Below are positions 1-9,228 of a DNA stretch of 64,000 nt, one piece after another. Source of the DNA: Metabacillus sediminilitoris (GTDB lineage: Bacteria; Bacillota; Bacilli; Bacillales; Bacillaceae); contig NZ_CP046266.1 in assembly GCF_009720625.1 (NCBI RefSeq), forward strand, positions 4,225,501 through 4,289,500, read 5' to 3'. Position 1 is the stretch's first letter. Each line of letters starts with the position of its first letter. Position numbers and translations under genes: made by a program. The notes under the pieces were generated by a model that made no database searches, was not told where the DNA came from, and saw nothing but the letters and a program-made list of their open reading frames with translations.

Positions 1-1319
1 TCACCTTTTATTAACCTAATAACATCTGTTGTTGCTTCAACCCAAATTGCCTCTTCATCCATAAATTGATGCTCCCAGAGCTCTCTTTCTAACTTATATG
101 CAACCGCCTCTAAAGATGGAATTCGTCCTGTTCCATTACATGTTGGACAGTGATCAGTTAAACTTTCCTCTAACGGTCTGCGAACCTTCTTACGCGTTAT
201 TTGTAAAATATTTAGTTCAGTAAAACCAAGTACTTTATGCTGGATTCGATCCTTCTTCATCTCATGTTTAACAGTTTCAACAATTGAAGACTTGTCTTCC
301 TTATGCTTCATATCAATAAAATCAATTAAGATGATCCCGCTTATATTTCTTAGGCGGATTTGTTTTGCTATCTCGATCGCTGCTAATTGATTCGTTTTTA
401 GAACGGTGTCACGCATCGATAATTTCCCGGAAAATTTTCCAGTATTAACGTCAATAATCGTCATTGCCTCTGTTCGTTCGATAATAATATAGGCGCCATT
501 TTTCAACCAAACAATCTGTTTTAAAAGCTTGTCAATTTCTTGATCAATTTTGTAAGCGGAAAAAATTGATTCTTTCTTATCATGGTAAAGAACCGTTGAG
601 CTTGGAAATTGCTTCTTTAATTTTTTAACACTCTCTATTTGATCACTTATTATTGTATCATCCGTTTGAATGGCAAGTTCATTTACTATTCGATCAACAA
701 AAGTTCTTGCTTCAAATACACATATTGGTTTTTTGTGAGTCGATTTTTGCAAGTCCTGAAACTGTTTCTTTAGATTGATATATTCACTCTTTATTTCTTC
801 TGCTGATTTTTCATAGCATTCAGTACGAAAAAGAAGCCCCTCATTTCCTTCGCAGAGCTCTTGTGCAATATATAATAATCTATTTCTCTCGTTTTCATTT
901 GATACCTTTTTAGAAACAGCGACATAATCACCATACGGCATGTAAACCAATAGCTTTCCACTAAATTCGATATTGGTCGTGAGCTTCGGGCCCTTTTGGT
1001 CAGATCCCTCTTTCACTACCTGAACAAGAAGCTGCTCACCTTCACGTACGTATTGTGATATGGATGTCTGTGAGCTTGTATTTCCTTTTTGTTGAAATGT
1101 GATTAAATCATTGCGATGTAAATAGCCATTGTGCTTTAATCCTAAATCAACAAAAGCAGCCTGCATGCCAGGTAGAACCTTTGTTACACGACCAATATAG
1201 ATATTCCCAACTATTTCATTCTCAAATGAATATGTTTGATGAATTTCAGTAAGTTGGTTTTGTTCAGTAACCGCACAGCGAATTTCTTTCGTTTTTTCAT
1301 TTATGATCAGCTTTCTCAC
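1..1319 (-). CDS. rng: Ribonuclease E/G family endoribonuclease, 3'-truncated by window edge
   Basis: Single-strand-specific endoribonuclease acting in rRNA and mRNA processing. The minus-strand frame opens with GTG at 1319, preceded by AAGAAGG at 8 nt, and stays open through base 1, giving about 439 codons; the C-terminus lies outside the window. An S1-like segment (IGRVTKVLPG, residues about 42-51) is followed by FVDLG. The catalytic acidic motif IDFID lies near residue 331, and the zinc-link CPTCNGTG near 391, as in RNase E/G. It lies upstream in coordinate but downstream in transcription of spoIVFB, which ends at 1433. B. subtilis 168 is usually described as lacking this enzyme and using RNase Y, while many other Bacillaceae have it. 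The start codon choice is the main uncertainty. Confidence 0.93.
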   Translation of the reverse strand, partial: MRKLIINEKTKEIRCAVTEQNQLTEIHQTYSFENEIVGNIYIGRVTKVLPGMQAAFVDLGLKHNGYLHRNDLITFQQKGNTSSQTSISQYVREGEQLLVQVVKEGSDQKGPKLTTNIEFSGKLLVYMPYGDYVAVSKKVSNENERNRLLYIAQELCEGNEGLLFRTECYEKSAEEIKSEYINLKKQFQDLQKSTHKKPICVFEARTFVDRIVNELAIQTDDTIISDQIESVKKLKKQFPSSTVLYHDKKESIFSAYKIDQEIDKLLKQIVWLKNGAYIIIERTEAMTIIDVNTGKFSGKLSMRDTVLKTNQLAAIEIAKQIRLRNISGIILIDFIDMKHKEDKSSIVETVKHEMKKDRIQHKVLGFTELNILQITRKKVRRPLEESLTDHCPTCNGTGRIPSLEAVAYKLERELWEHQFMDEEAIWVEATTDVIRLIKG

Positions 1320-1432
1320 TACATTTACCTTCTTTCTATGGCAAAAAGGGATCCATTTTTACACGTTTTTCATTTTCCCTTTGATTACTATACCACAGAA
1401 GAAATAAACCATTAAATTGATGAATGTGTACT

Positions 1433-2299
1433 TTAATAAGCATATACTAAGTCACCGATTTTTGAATCAGTAAGCTTGTTGGCAAAAAACGCATGAAGCA
1501 GTTCATTTTCATCCATTTCTGATATTTTTGTACCGTTTCGTTCAATCACGATTAAATGCTTACAGCCTCTTTGAAATTGAAGCAGTACATGATAAATAAG
1601 CTCAGATTCATCAACAACAATTGGTTTTAACTGATTTATCGTATCTTGCTTACCATAGTAACGCTCCATTAAAAATCGTAAAGTGCCATACATTCTATTC
1701 TTGTATTCATGATATAAGCTATAAATAAGAAATGTTGTTATAATCCACATGTTAAGAAAATTTGACGAAAAAATTAAAATCACTAGTACATAAAGGAATA
1801 AGAAACATATAGATGACACAATCATATAGAAATGTGCTTTTTTAAATGGCAAATAATTTGAGAAAAGGATAAATAATAACTTACCACCATCCAAAGGCCA
1901 AACAGGCAGTAAATTGAATAGTAAAATGGATACATTGTAGAACGTAAACAAGTGATAATCATCAACATTAACGACATTTGTTACAAAAAGTAAATGTGCT
2001 GTACCTTGAAGCCATAAATGCTGAATGGGACCTGATAACACTACAATGAATTCTTGTTTCAATGATCGATTTCCATGTTCGTCAACCTCAGCCACACCTC
2101 CAAAAGGAAGAAGCATGACTGTTTTAATTCTCCAAGAAAAAAAATGAGCACTTATTGCATGGCCCATTTCATGTATAAATACGATCAGCATCAACAAAAA
2201 TAACGTCTTAAAGTTCGCTGTCAGCACGCTAATTCCTATCATGACCCATAATAATGGATGGATATGGATTTTTTGTAAAAGTGATAAGTAATTATTCAA
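1433..2299 (-). CDS. spoIVFB: SpoIVFB, intramembrane metalloprotease that processes pro-sigma-K
   Basis: Site-2-protease (M50) enzyme of the outer forespore membrane that cleaves the pro-sequence of sigma-K in the mother cell. Zinc motif HEMGH is at residues 43-47 and the second metal ligand is D137 in PVWPLDGGK, the same numbering as the B. subtilis enzyme. Several hydrophobic helices fill residues 15-195 and a cytoplasmic CBS-like tail follows to residue 288. The start is TTG at 2299, with CAGGTGAT about 8 nt upstream, and it overlaps the end of spoIVFA by 8 nt, indicating translational coupling. Function follows from the motif and the pairing with SpoIVFA. Confidence 0.95.
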   Translation of the reverse strand: MNNYLSLLQKIHIHPLLWVMIGISVLTANFKTLFLLMLIVFIHEMGHAISAHFFSWRIKTVMLLPFGGVAEVDEHGNRSLKQEFIVVLSGPIQHLWLQGTAHLLFVTNVVNVDDYHLFTFYNVSILLFNLLPVWPLDGGKLLFILFSNYLPFKKAHFYMIVSSICFLFLYVLVILIFSSNFLNMWIITTFLIYSLYHEYKNRMYGTLRFLMERYYGKQDTINQLKPIVVDESELIYHVLLQFQRGCKHLIVIERNGTKISEMDENELLHAFFANKLTDSKIGDLVYAY

Positions 2300-3083
2300 A
2301 TTGTATCACCTGATTTGGGTCGATAAAATCATCACCCTTTTTAATGGCAAAATAATAAGTACCCTTCTGATTTTCGCTTAGTTTGATTTTCCCTAACTCT
2401 TTTCCTTTTTCAACAAAATCATAGAGGGCAACATCGACCTTATCTAAATTCCCATACCATGATTTTGTCCCATCAGCATGCTGCAGAACAATGGTAAGAC
2501 CAGTATCAGCTTTTTCTCCGGCTTCAATAATAATTCCTTCATTCATCGCTTCCACAGATGGTAAATCAGTTTCAACCATTATTCCTTGACCATTATCCTC
2601 AAATGATTCGAGTACTTTGCCTGAGGCTGGAACAGATAGCTGTGCAGATTGTGTCTCACTTCCCGATTCACTACTTTGTTCATTTTTAGGTTCAAACAAT
2701 GCAAGTGGCTCACCAAACTTATCGCGATACCATGTTGAAACTGCTGCAAATTGAAACTCCTCTTCAAAGGTATATGAAATAGCAGATCTTACTTCTTTAA
2801 ATAAAGGCGAACCATTTTTAAAGGCAATTGCAGTAACTAAAACGATAACTGCTGATAATAGTAATTTAAAAATAAATACTTCTGTACTAAAAAGCGGGTG
2901 TCCACCATTACCATTACCATTACCAGGACCAGCTTCATACGTTGGAGGGGAATAAACGCCAAATTTTTCTTCATCATTCATAAATAATGATGTTTGCTTA
3001 GACAATTCATTTTCATTCGGCAACCCTCTGTCACGTTTTCTTTTTGCAATTCGTTTTCTCACTTCATCCGCGCGATGACTCAT
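2292..3083 (-). CDS. spoIVFA: SpoIVFA, regulator of SpoIVFB with degenerate M23 domain
   Basis: Membrane partner that holds SpoIVFB inactive until the forespore signal (SpoIVB) arrives. About 260 residues: a charged N-terminus, one membrane helix at about 70-90 (FIFKLLLSAVIVLVTAIAF), then an extracytoplasmic LytM/M23-like domain ending in NQKGTYYFAIKKGDDFIDP. The catalytic histidine pattern of true M23 peptidases is not evident, as expected for a non-enzymatic family member. The chosen start, MSHRADEV, has AAAAGGA about 10 nt upstream; two in-frame starts lie 6 and 9 nt further up and cannot be excluded. A glycine/asparagine repeat (GNGNGNGG) precedes the helix. It is preceded by a predicted sigma-E promoter and followed by the overlapping spoIVFB. 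Confidence 0.93.
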   Translation of the reverse strand: MSHRADEVRKRIAKRKRDRGLPNENELSKQTSLFMNDEEKFGVYSPPTYEAGPGNGNGNGGHPLFSTEVFIFKLLLSAVIVLVTAIAFKNGSPLFKEVRSAISYTFEEEFQFAAVSTWYRDKFGEPLALFEPKNEQSSESGSETQSAQLSVPASGKVLESFEDNGQGIMVETDLPSVEAMNEGIIIEAGEKADTGLTIVLQHADGTKSWYGNLDKVDVALYDFVEKGKELGKIKLSENQKGTYYFAIKKGDDFIDPNQVIQFE

Positions 3084-3113
3084 CCCCATCAATCCTTTTA
3101 GTCAATTTGTACA

Positions 3114-3142
3114 AGTTTATGCCTTGTCCGGAGAGGATATGA
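3114..3142 (-). promoter_or_regulatory. Predicted sigma-E promoter of spoIVFA-spoIVFB
   Basis: On the minus strand TCATATC (3136-3142) and CATAAACT (3114-3121) are separated by 14 bp. These match the sigma-E consensus (kmATATT, 14-15 bp, CATACAHT) at 6 of 7 and 7 of 8 positions. The site is about 30 bp upstream of the spoIVFA start and just downstream of the min operon terminator, so it would give mother-cell expression. Confidence 0.7.
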
Positions 3143-3201
3143 TCAAATTTTATTGCAGATCAGGTAGAAGTTTCTATATCTTAATGAATGAAAAATAAAA
3201 C

Positions 3202-3237
3202 AAAAAAAGATTAGTGATGTTCCATTCACTAATCTTT
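3202..3237 (-). terminator. Rho-independent terminator after minD
   Basis: Twelve-bp perfect stem (AAAGATTAGTGA at 3206-3217 against 3226-3237) with an 8-nt loop, followed on the minus strand by a run of T. It ends the mre-min transcription unit before the spoIVFA promoter. Confidence 0.9.
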
Positions 3238-3266
3238 CTTATTCTATAAATCTATTATGATGGTTT

Positions 3267-4070
3267 TTAAACTCGAACACCAAAGAATTTTTTTAATTTA
3301 GATAAAACACCCTTGTTCTGCTCATCTAATGATTGCAATGGAACAGATTCACCTAGAATACGGCGGGCAATATTTCGATAAGCAATTGCTGCACGATTAT
3401 CTGGATTCATGGCAATTGGCTCACCATTGTTTGATGCTTTAATGACATCGTCATCGTCCGCTACAATTCCTATTAAATCGATGGAAAGATGTGTGACAAT
3501 TTCATCAACGTCAAGCATGTCCCCATTTTTAACAAGATGATTGCGAATTCGATTAATAATTAATTTCGGCGGCTCAATTTCTTCCTTCTCTAGCAAACCG
3601 ATGATGCGGTCTGCATCTCGTACTGCTGAAATTTCAGGAGTTGTAACAACTAGCGCTTTATCAGCACCTGCCACAGCATTTTTATAGCCTTGTTCAATAC
3701 CTGCAGGACAATCAATTACAATATAATCATAATCTTGTTTTAATTCATCAATGAGCTTTTTCATTTGCTCAGGCTTTACTGCCGTTTTATCACTTGTTTG
3801 AGCAGCAGGCAGCAAATATAATAAATCCTCAAATCGTTTATCTTTGACAAGCGCTTGATGAATTTTACAACGTCCTTCTACAACGTCAACAAGATCATAA
3901 ATAATCCGATTTTCTAATCCCATTACAACATCTAGGTTTCGAAGACCGATGTCTGTATCAACTAAGCAAACACGTTTGCCTAGAATAGCTAAAGCTGTCC
4001 CTAAATTTGCTGATGTCGTTGTTTTACCAACTCCACCTTTTCCTGAGGTAACGACAATCGCTTCACCCAT
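3267..4070 (-). CDS. minD: MinD, septum-site-determining ATPase
   Basis: Membrane-associated ATPase that recruits MinC and keeps division away from the poles. The deviant Walker A motif GKGGVGKTT occupies residues 10-18. Further ParA/MinD signatures are VDTDIGLRNLD and VIDCPAGIE. The C-terminus (LSKLKKFFGVRV) is a short amphipathic membrane-targeting helix. At 267 residues it has normal Bacillus length. It begins 3 nt after the minC stop, and a terminator follows, so it is the last gene of mreBCD-minCD. Confidence 0.98.
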   Translation of the reverse strand: MGEAIVVTSGKGGVGKTTTSANLGTALAILGKRVCLVDTDIGLRNLDVVMGLENRIIYDLVDVVEGRCKIHQALVKDKRFEDLLYLLPAAQTSDKTAVKPEQMKKLIDELKQDYDYIVIDCPAGIEQGYKNAVAGADKALVVTTPEISAVRDADRIIGLLEKEEIEPPKLIINRIRNHLVKNGDMLDVDEIVTHLSIDLIGIVADDDDVIKASNNGEPIAMNPDNRAAIAYRNIARRILGESVPLQSLDEQNKGVLSKLKKFFGVRV

Positions 4071-4073
4071 AAG

Positions 4074-4757
4074 TTAGATTCCCCCTTCAAACCTTGTTAA
4101 ATTAGGTCGTAAATGAGTAAGTTGCTGTAATCGCTCAATCATCATTTCATCATTTTCATTTAAAAATGCACATTCCATATCGCTGCCTTCTGTTTGTATG
4201 AAATCAGGTGCTCTGTTTATGATTTCACTTATTCGAAGTTGTGCTGGTTTCAATAACGAGGCTGCTATAACGGCTTGTTTATTTCCATCTATACCAGCAT
4301 GTGCGATCCCTTTTAATGCACCTAGAATAAATATATTACCTCCAGCAATAACAGTACCTCCTGGATTTACATCACCAATAAGGAGTAAATCGCCTTTGAC
4401 TTGTAACACTTGACCAGAGCGTACGATTTTAGCAACCGATACAACTTCTGTTTCTCTTTTAAGTCTTAGCGCTTCATCCTTTGTCATTACATTGCTTTCA
4501 ATTGTTTCAACAATGAGATTACGTTTTTGTTTTATCGCCGATTCTAGTTTTTCTCTTTGATTCTTATTTACGAAACGGTTTCCAACTTTCACATTAACAC
4601 CAATAACTGGGCCTGACCCATGAACATATTGTTTTAAAGACAGCATTTCCTCGAGTTCATGAAGCAATTGATCAAATGAACATGAATCATCGAGATGTAA
4701 CGTTAAGCCATCTTTTGTGCCTTTTATCGTAACAAATTGTTGTTTTTGAACTTTCAT
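4074..4757 (-). CDS. minC: MinC, septum-site-determining FtsZ inhibitor
   Basis: Inhibitor of FtsZ assembly, recruited to the membrane by MinD. The N-terminal domain covers residues 1 to about 100. The C-terminal beta-helix domain carries the family motif GDVNPGGTVIAGGNIFILG, followed by LKGIAHAG. The start MKVQKQQF was chosen because GAGGTG sits 6 nt upstream; the longer reading begins at a GTG inside that ribosome binding site. The resulting 227 residues match the B. subtilis length. Next gene upstream is mreD, about 100 nt away. Confidence 0.97.
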   Translation of the reverse strand: MKVQKQQFVTIKGTKDGLTLHLDDSCSFDQLLHELEEMLSLKQYVHGSGPVIGVNVKVGNRFVNKNQREKLESAIKQKRNLIVETIESNVMTKDEALRLKRETEVVSVAKIVRSGQVLQVKGDLLLIGDVNPGGTVIAGGNIFILGALKGIAHAGIDGNKQAVIAASLLKPAQLRISEIINRAPDFIQTEGSDMECAFLNENDEMMIERLQQLTHLRPNLTRFEGGI

Positions 4758-4859
4758 AACGTTCACCTCAACGACTTTACTATTCGACAGAAATGCTCAA
4801 AATCCCTTTTTTATTTAAGAATAAAATAAGCTTTTTATTGCATCTTTTATTATGTCAAA

Positions 4860-5378
4860 TTAACTATCTAATTCTTCCACTTTTATTTTCTCTAAAAATC
4901 TTTTCACAGGATAAATGAATAGAATTGCAAAAATAGAATTTAAGGCAAGGGTTGGCAGCAGTCTTAATGTTGTAAAATGATATAAAGGCATCTTTGTTGT
5001 TCCAATTAAATAATTTATTCCATATACATAATATTCAAGCAAAGTAATCGCTAAAATCGTTAAAAACAGCGTCATAAAGACATTATTATGTAAAACCTTC
5101 ATTGCTTTTGAAATCAAATAAGCTAGAAACGCATATACTAATAGATAAATCCCGATCACTTCAATATAGACAATATCATGTAATAATCCAAACACAACCC
5201 CAAATAACATTCCTTGTGTTCGGTTCATAAATACTGTTATAAAGATAACGATGATTAAAACGAACCTGGGGATATATAATTGATTTTCTGACGCAAATGG
5301 CAGATGGACAAGATCAACGAAAATACTTTCACTGATAAATATAAACAGGACAAGAAAAGGGAGAATGAAACGTCTCAC
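4860..5378 (-). CDS. mreD: MreD, rod-shape-determining membrane protein
   Basis: Integral membrane subunit of the elongasome that works with MreB and MreC in lateral wall synthesis. The 172-residue protein is almost entirely hydrophobic, with about five predicted helices and the family-typical FVLIIVIFITVFMNRTQG near residues 40-57. It starts with GTG in the four-base overlap GTGA with the mreC stop, so translation is coupled to mreC. The GTG start and overlap are seen directly; the role rests on family and operon position. Confidence 0.93.
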   Translation of the reverse strand: MRRFILPFLVLFIFISESIFVDLVHLPFASENQLYIPRFVLIIVIFITVFMNRTQGMLFGVVFGLLHDIVYIEVIGIYLLVYAFLAYLISKAMKVLHNNVFMTLFLTILAITLLEYYVYGINYLIGTTKMPLYHFTTLRLLPTLALNSIFAILFIYPVKRFLEKIKVEELDS

Positions 5379-6298
5379 GATTCTTCCTCCTCTTCCTCGT
5401 TAATCACTGATACAGGATCCTCATATTTAGCCGCACGATCTGCTACCCAAACTCGGTCGATATCATAAAAGTTAGCAGAAGGTTTAACATAGGCCATTTG
5501 CTCTAAACCATATGAATCAGGTTCTATTTCTATGATTTCACCAATGAGGATTCCACCAGGGAAAACTCCGCCAGTTCCTGCGGTAATAACTTTTTGACCT
5601 TCTACGAGTGTAACGTCCGACTCTATTCGGCGAAGCATGAGCGCACCTTTCTCCTCGTCATATCCCTCAATTAACCCAGTAACCTTTTCACCAGTTGTCT
5701 TTGTATCTTCATCTTTCTCATTATTTTCAGCTGGTAAAACTTCTGCTGAAATACGATTTTCAATATCAGTTGCACTTAATAATTGTACGGTTGATGTGAA
5801 TTGTGATACAGTTTTCACCTTTCCAACAAGTCCTTGAGCCGTCACGACAGCCATGTCATGTTCTACACCATCTTGTGCACCTTTATCAATTGAAAGATAA
5901 TCATACCATCTATCGGGATTACGACCTATTACTGCTGAATATATAGGATCATACACTCTTAAATCAGCAACCTTACCCAACTCGGCTTTTAATTGATCAT
6001 TTTCTACTTTATACTCTTGAAGATCTGCTTCAAGCTGCATATATTCATCAAGTCTACTTTTTAGTAACTCATTCTCTTCATATGTTTTTCTTAGATCATT
6101 TACATTCTCAAAAAAACCTGAAACATATTGTGCCGGTTTATGAAATATCGTTTGAAAAACTCCTACAGAATCCTGCAGAAATTGCTCAGGCCAAGTTAAT
6201 TTACGATCTTCCTTTAAGGAAAAACCAATCAATGCCACTAAAAGAATGATACTAACTAGCAACAAGATAAGGCGTTTATTTAGGAAAAACTGTGGCAT
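5375..6298 (-). CDS. mreC: MreC, rod-shape-determining protein
   Basis: Bitopic membrane protein linking cytoplasmic MreB to periplasmic cell-wall synthases. One N-terminal membrane helix (about residues 8-27), then a coiled-coil segment (about 60-110) and the beta-rich MreC domain with DRWYDYLSIDKGAQDGV and GLVGKV. An acidic tail ends in INEEEEEES. The start MPQFFLNK at 6298 has AGAGGTG 6 nt upstream; the alternative GTG three codons earlier lies within that site. It precedes mreD with a 4-bp overlap. Confidence 0.96.
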   Translation of the reverse strand: MPQFFLNKRLILLLVSIILLVALIGFSLKEDRKLTWPEQFLQDSVGVFQTIFHKPAQYVSGFFENVNDLRKTYEENELLKSRLDEYMQLEADLQEYKVENDQLKAELGKVADLRVYDPIYSAVIGRNPDRWYDYLSIDKGAQDGVEHDMAVVTAQGLVGKVKTVSQFTSTVQLLSATDIENRISAEVLPAENNEKDEDTKTTGEKVTGLIEGYDEEKGALMLRRIESDVTLVEGQKVITAGTGGVFPGGILIGEIIEIEPDSYGLEQMAYVKPSANFYDIDRVWVADRAAKYEDPVSVINEEEEEES

Positions 6299-6375
6299 GA
6301 TGAACACCTCTTAACTAATATTTCCGTTTCAATCCCCGCCTTTGATTTTCACCAAAGACTATAATCAACGATCGA

Positions 6376-7389
6376 TTATCTTGCTTTATTCTTAAATAAA
6401 TGAATATGCTCTAGTGCTTTACCTGTTCCAATTGCTACACAATCTAGGGGATCTTCAGCAATTAACACCGGCATATTTGTTTCTTCCCCAATAACTTTAT
6501 CCAAGTTACGCAGCAAAGCACCACCGCCTGTTAAAACGATCCCGCGATCCATAATATCTGCAGCAAGCTCTGGCGGTGTTTTTTCTAACGTATTTTTAAC
6601 AGTGTCAACAATTGTGTATACTGTATCTTTTAATGCCTCAGCAATTTCTGCTGCTGTAATTTCGATCGTTTTTGGTAGACCTGTTAAAAGGTCACGTCCT
6701 CTAATCTCCATATTTTCGACACCCTCTGGAAAACCCGCTGAACCAATTTCTACCTTAATAGCTTCAGCAGTACGATCACCGATCATTAAATTATACGTCT
6801 TTCTAATATATGTAATAATCGCCTCATCCATTTCGTCACCTGCAACACGGATTGATTGACTTGTTACAATACCGCCTAGCGAGATAATCGCAACTTCAGT
6901 TGTTCCACCACCGATATCAACAACCATGCTTCCTGTTGGTTCCCAAACAGGCAAATTAGCACCAATTGCTGCTGCAAATGGCTCTTCGATTGTATAAGCC
7001 TCTTTTGCACCAGCCTGTCTAGTTGCATCAATAACAGCGCGTTCCTCAACAGCTGTAATACCTGAAGGAACACATACCATGACATTAGGCTTTCGTGAAA
7101 ATACGCCATTTGTTTTTGTTGCTTGATTAATATAGTACTTCATCATAGTGGCAGTTGTTTCATAATCAGCAATAACTCCATCCTTCATCGGACGAAGTGC
7201 AACAACATTTCCTGGTGTACGACCAATCATGTTTTTTGCATCATTGCCAACAGCAACGATTTGTTTTGTATCTGTTTGCATTGCAACAACAGATGGTTCT
7301 CCGACAACGATTCCTTTTCCTTTAACAAATACGAGTGTGTTTGCAGTACCTAAATCTATTCCAAGGTCTCTTGTACCAATACCGAACAT
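6376..7389 (-). CDS. mreB: MreB, actin-like rod-shape protein
   Basis: Actin-fold ATPase that forms membrane-bound filaments guiding lateral peptidoglycan synthesis. Phosphate-1 motif [17 protein letters not shown] is near the N-terminus, and phosphate-2 motif [16 protein letters not shown] is near residue 160. The adenosine motif [10 protein letters not shown] is near residue 290. The length of 337 residues is standard. First gene of mreBCD-minCD; the 247 bp between it and radC should hold its promoter. I see a TATAAT at about 7417-7422 but no convincing -35 element. Confidence 0.98.
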   Translation of the reverse strand: MFGIGTRDLGIDLGTANTLVFVKGKGIVVGEPSVVAMQTDTKQIVAVGNDAKNMIGRTPGNVVALRPMKDGVIADYETTATMMKYYINQATKTNGVFSRKPNVMVCVPSGITAVEERAVIDATRQAGAKEAYTIEEPFAAAIGANLPVWEPTGSMVVDIGGGTTEVAIISLGGIVTSQSIRVAGDEMDEAIITYIRKTYNLMIGDRTAEAIKVEIGSAGFPEGVENMEIRGRDLLTGLPKTIEITAAEIAEALKDTVYTIVDTVKNTLEKTPPELAADIMDRGIVLTGGGALLRNLDKVIGEETNMPVLIAEDPLDCVAIGTGKALEHIHLFKNKAR

Positions 7390-7636
7390 TAGGTGTATCT
7401 TCCTTTCTGAAACAAATTATATGATTTTTTAACTATTTTAGGAAAATTGACAGAATACAACTTTCTTTTTTTTGAGGATTAGACTACTTTCAGTTATGAA
7501 CTGATCTTGATTGTGCATCAATGAGGTTAGTTATCCGAAACTCGCTTCTTCATCTTTCCTTAATACTACAGAGTTTTTATAAAACTAAAAAAACCCATAA
7601 ACCATATTATATCGTAATTACACAAAAAAAAAAGTA

Positions 7637-8326
7637 TTACACGTAGCCTTTTTCTTTTAAGCTCACAAATTTTTGTTCACCAATAATGAGATGATCCAAA
7701 AGTTCTATTCCTAATACCTTACCACATTCAATAAGTCGTTTCGTTACTTCAATGTCCTCTCTGCTTGGTGTTGGGTCACCTGAAGGGTGATTATGGATAC
7801 AAATGAGAGATGCCGCAGAGCGTTTAAATGCTTCTTTAAAAACTTCGCGAGGGTGAACAATTGAGGCATTTAGACTACCTATGAACACTGTTTGTTTATG
7901 CAGCACTTGATTTTTTGTGTTTAAATATAAGCAAACAAAATGTTCCTGACTTAAAAAGCGCATTTCCTCCATTACATAGTTTGCTCCATCCTGTGGAGAG
8001 CGAATAACATAACGATCATCATATGTTAGGCGATTTATCCTTCTGCCCAGCTCAAGTGCCGCTAAAATTTGTACGGCCTTTGCTTTTCCTATTCCTGAGA
8101 TCGTAGTTATCTCCTCTACAGATGCACTCTTTAACATTCTTAATCCTTCAAAATGTTTTAACAATTTTTGAGAGAGCTCTAAAACCGATACTTTTTTCGT
8201 CCCTGTTCTTAACAATATTGCTAAAAGCTCTTGATTTGATAATTTATCAGGACCTTCATTTAATAAGCGTTCTCTCGGACGCTCATCTTCTGGGAAATCG
8301 CGGATTTTAAACGTTGTTAGATCCAT
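7637..8326 (-). CDS. radC: RadC family JAB-domain protein
   Basis: JAB1/MPN metalloprotease-like protein named for an early, later questioned, link to DNA repair. An N-terminal helix-hairpin-helix-like region (TTISGIGKAKAVQILAALE) is followed by the JAMM motif HNHPSGDPTPSREDIEVTKR. The start MDLTTFKIRDFPEDE at 8326 was chosen because GGAGGAGGA lies 4 nt upstream and the 229 residues match family length; the open frame extends 33 codons further without such a site. Actual biochemical role in Bacillus is unsettled. Confidence 0.93.
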   Translation of the reverse strand: MDLTTFKIRDFPEDERPRERLLNEGPDKLSNQELLAILLRTGTKKVSVLELSQKLLKHFEGLRMLKSASVEEITTISGIGKAKAVQILAALELGRRINRLTYDDRYVIRSPQDGANYVMEEMRFLSQEHFVCLYLNTKNQVLHKQTVFIGSLNASIVHPREVFKEAFKRSAASLICIHNHPSGDPTPSREDIEVTKRLIECGKVLGIELLDHLIIGEQKFVSLKEKGYV

Positions 8327-8471
8327 AAATCCTCCTCCGCTTCCCTTTCTGCTCAGTTTGTCATTTTGTTTACGTGTATTTATATCATGAACTTTCTTTG
8401 CCGTTTTATCCACTGAAAACGGCACTGTCTACTGAAAACAATTAATTTGCACCTTTTTGAATTTACCATTT

Positions 8472-9044
8472 TTACGAGCGTTTAAACCCCATCATTAACA
8501 ACTCTCGATTTGTTTTTGCTACCGGAAGCCCTACAACCGCATAGTAATCGCCATGAATTTTTTTAACAAATAAAGAACCGTACCCTTGAATCCCATAAGA
8601 TCCGGCTTTGTCCAGCGGTTCACCTGTCGCGATATAATCTTTGATTTCCTTTTCTGAGAGAGGAAAAAACGTTACACTCGTCATTTCATAAAAGGTACGA
8701 ATATGTTCTCCATGAATAATCGATACACCCGTGTACACTTCATGTGTTTGGTTAGATAACATTTGGAGCATTTGCATTGCTTCATTTTCATCTTTAGGCT
8801 TTCCTAACATACGACCTTTAAAGACAACTAATGTATCTGAACCAATTACATATGAACCTTGATTTGATTTCGCTACACTTTCCGCTTTTTGATAGGCTAA
8901 CGATTGAACCATATCTGCTGGGTGAAGCTGGTCATCAACGTGTTCTTCGATTGCACTCACAATTACCTCAAAAGGAATTTGAAGCAGTTCCAAAAGTTCT
9001 TTTCTGCGGGGAGAAGCTGAAGCTAATATGAGGTGTGAATTCAT
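8472..9044 (-). CDS. maf: Maf, nucleoside triphosphate pyrophosphatase
   Basis: Maf-family house-cleaning enzyme hydrolysing dTTP/UTP or modified nucleotides, also linked to septum inhibition in B. subtilis. The N-terminal signature ILASASPRRKELL is complete. The motif SYVIGSDTLVVF and the C-terminal DKAGSYGIQGYGSLFV are present. The start MNSHLILAS was preferred; an ATG four codons earlier lies almost directly against AAAGG and is less likely. It lies between spoIIB and radC as in B. subtilis. Confidence 0.95.
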   Translation of the reverse strand: MNSHLILASASPRRKELLELLQIPFEVIVSAIEEHVDDQLHPADMVQSLAYQKAESVAKSNQGSYVIGSDTLVVFKGRMLGKPKDENEAMQMLQMLSNQTHEVYTGVSIIHGEHIRTFYEMTSVTFFPLSEKEIKDYIATGEPLDKAGSYGIQGYGSLFVKKIHGDYYAVVGLPVAKTNRELLMMGFKRS

Positions 9045-9228
9045 GATGAAAGCCATCCTTTCTTTGTTTCAGATTAGAAGATACCTCTTTATCGTATCAA
9101 ACGATTGCAAATTGGACAATTTACTAAAAATCATTTTTAGCTGAATAAATAAAAAAAAGACCGATATACGTATTATCTTTCCCCGCTTTTTTGAAAAAGT
9201 ATGGAGAAAAATGACCGCAATCTGTCTC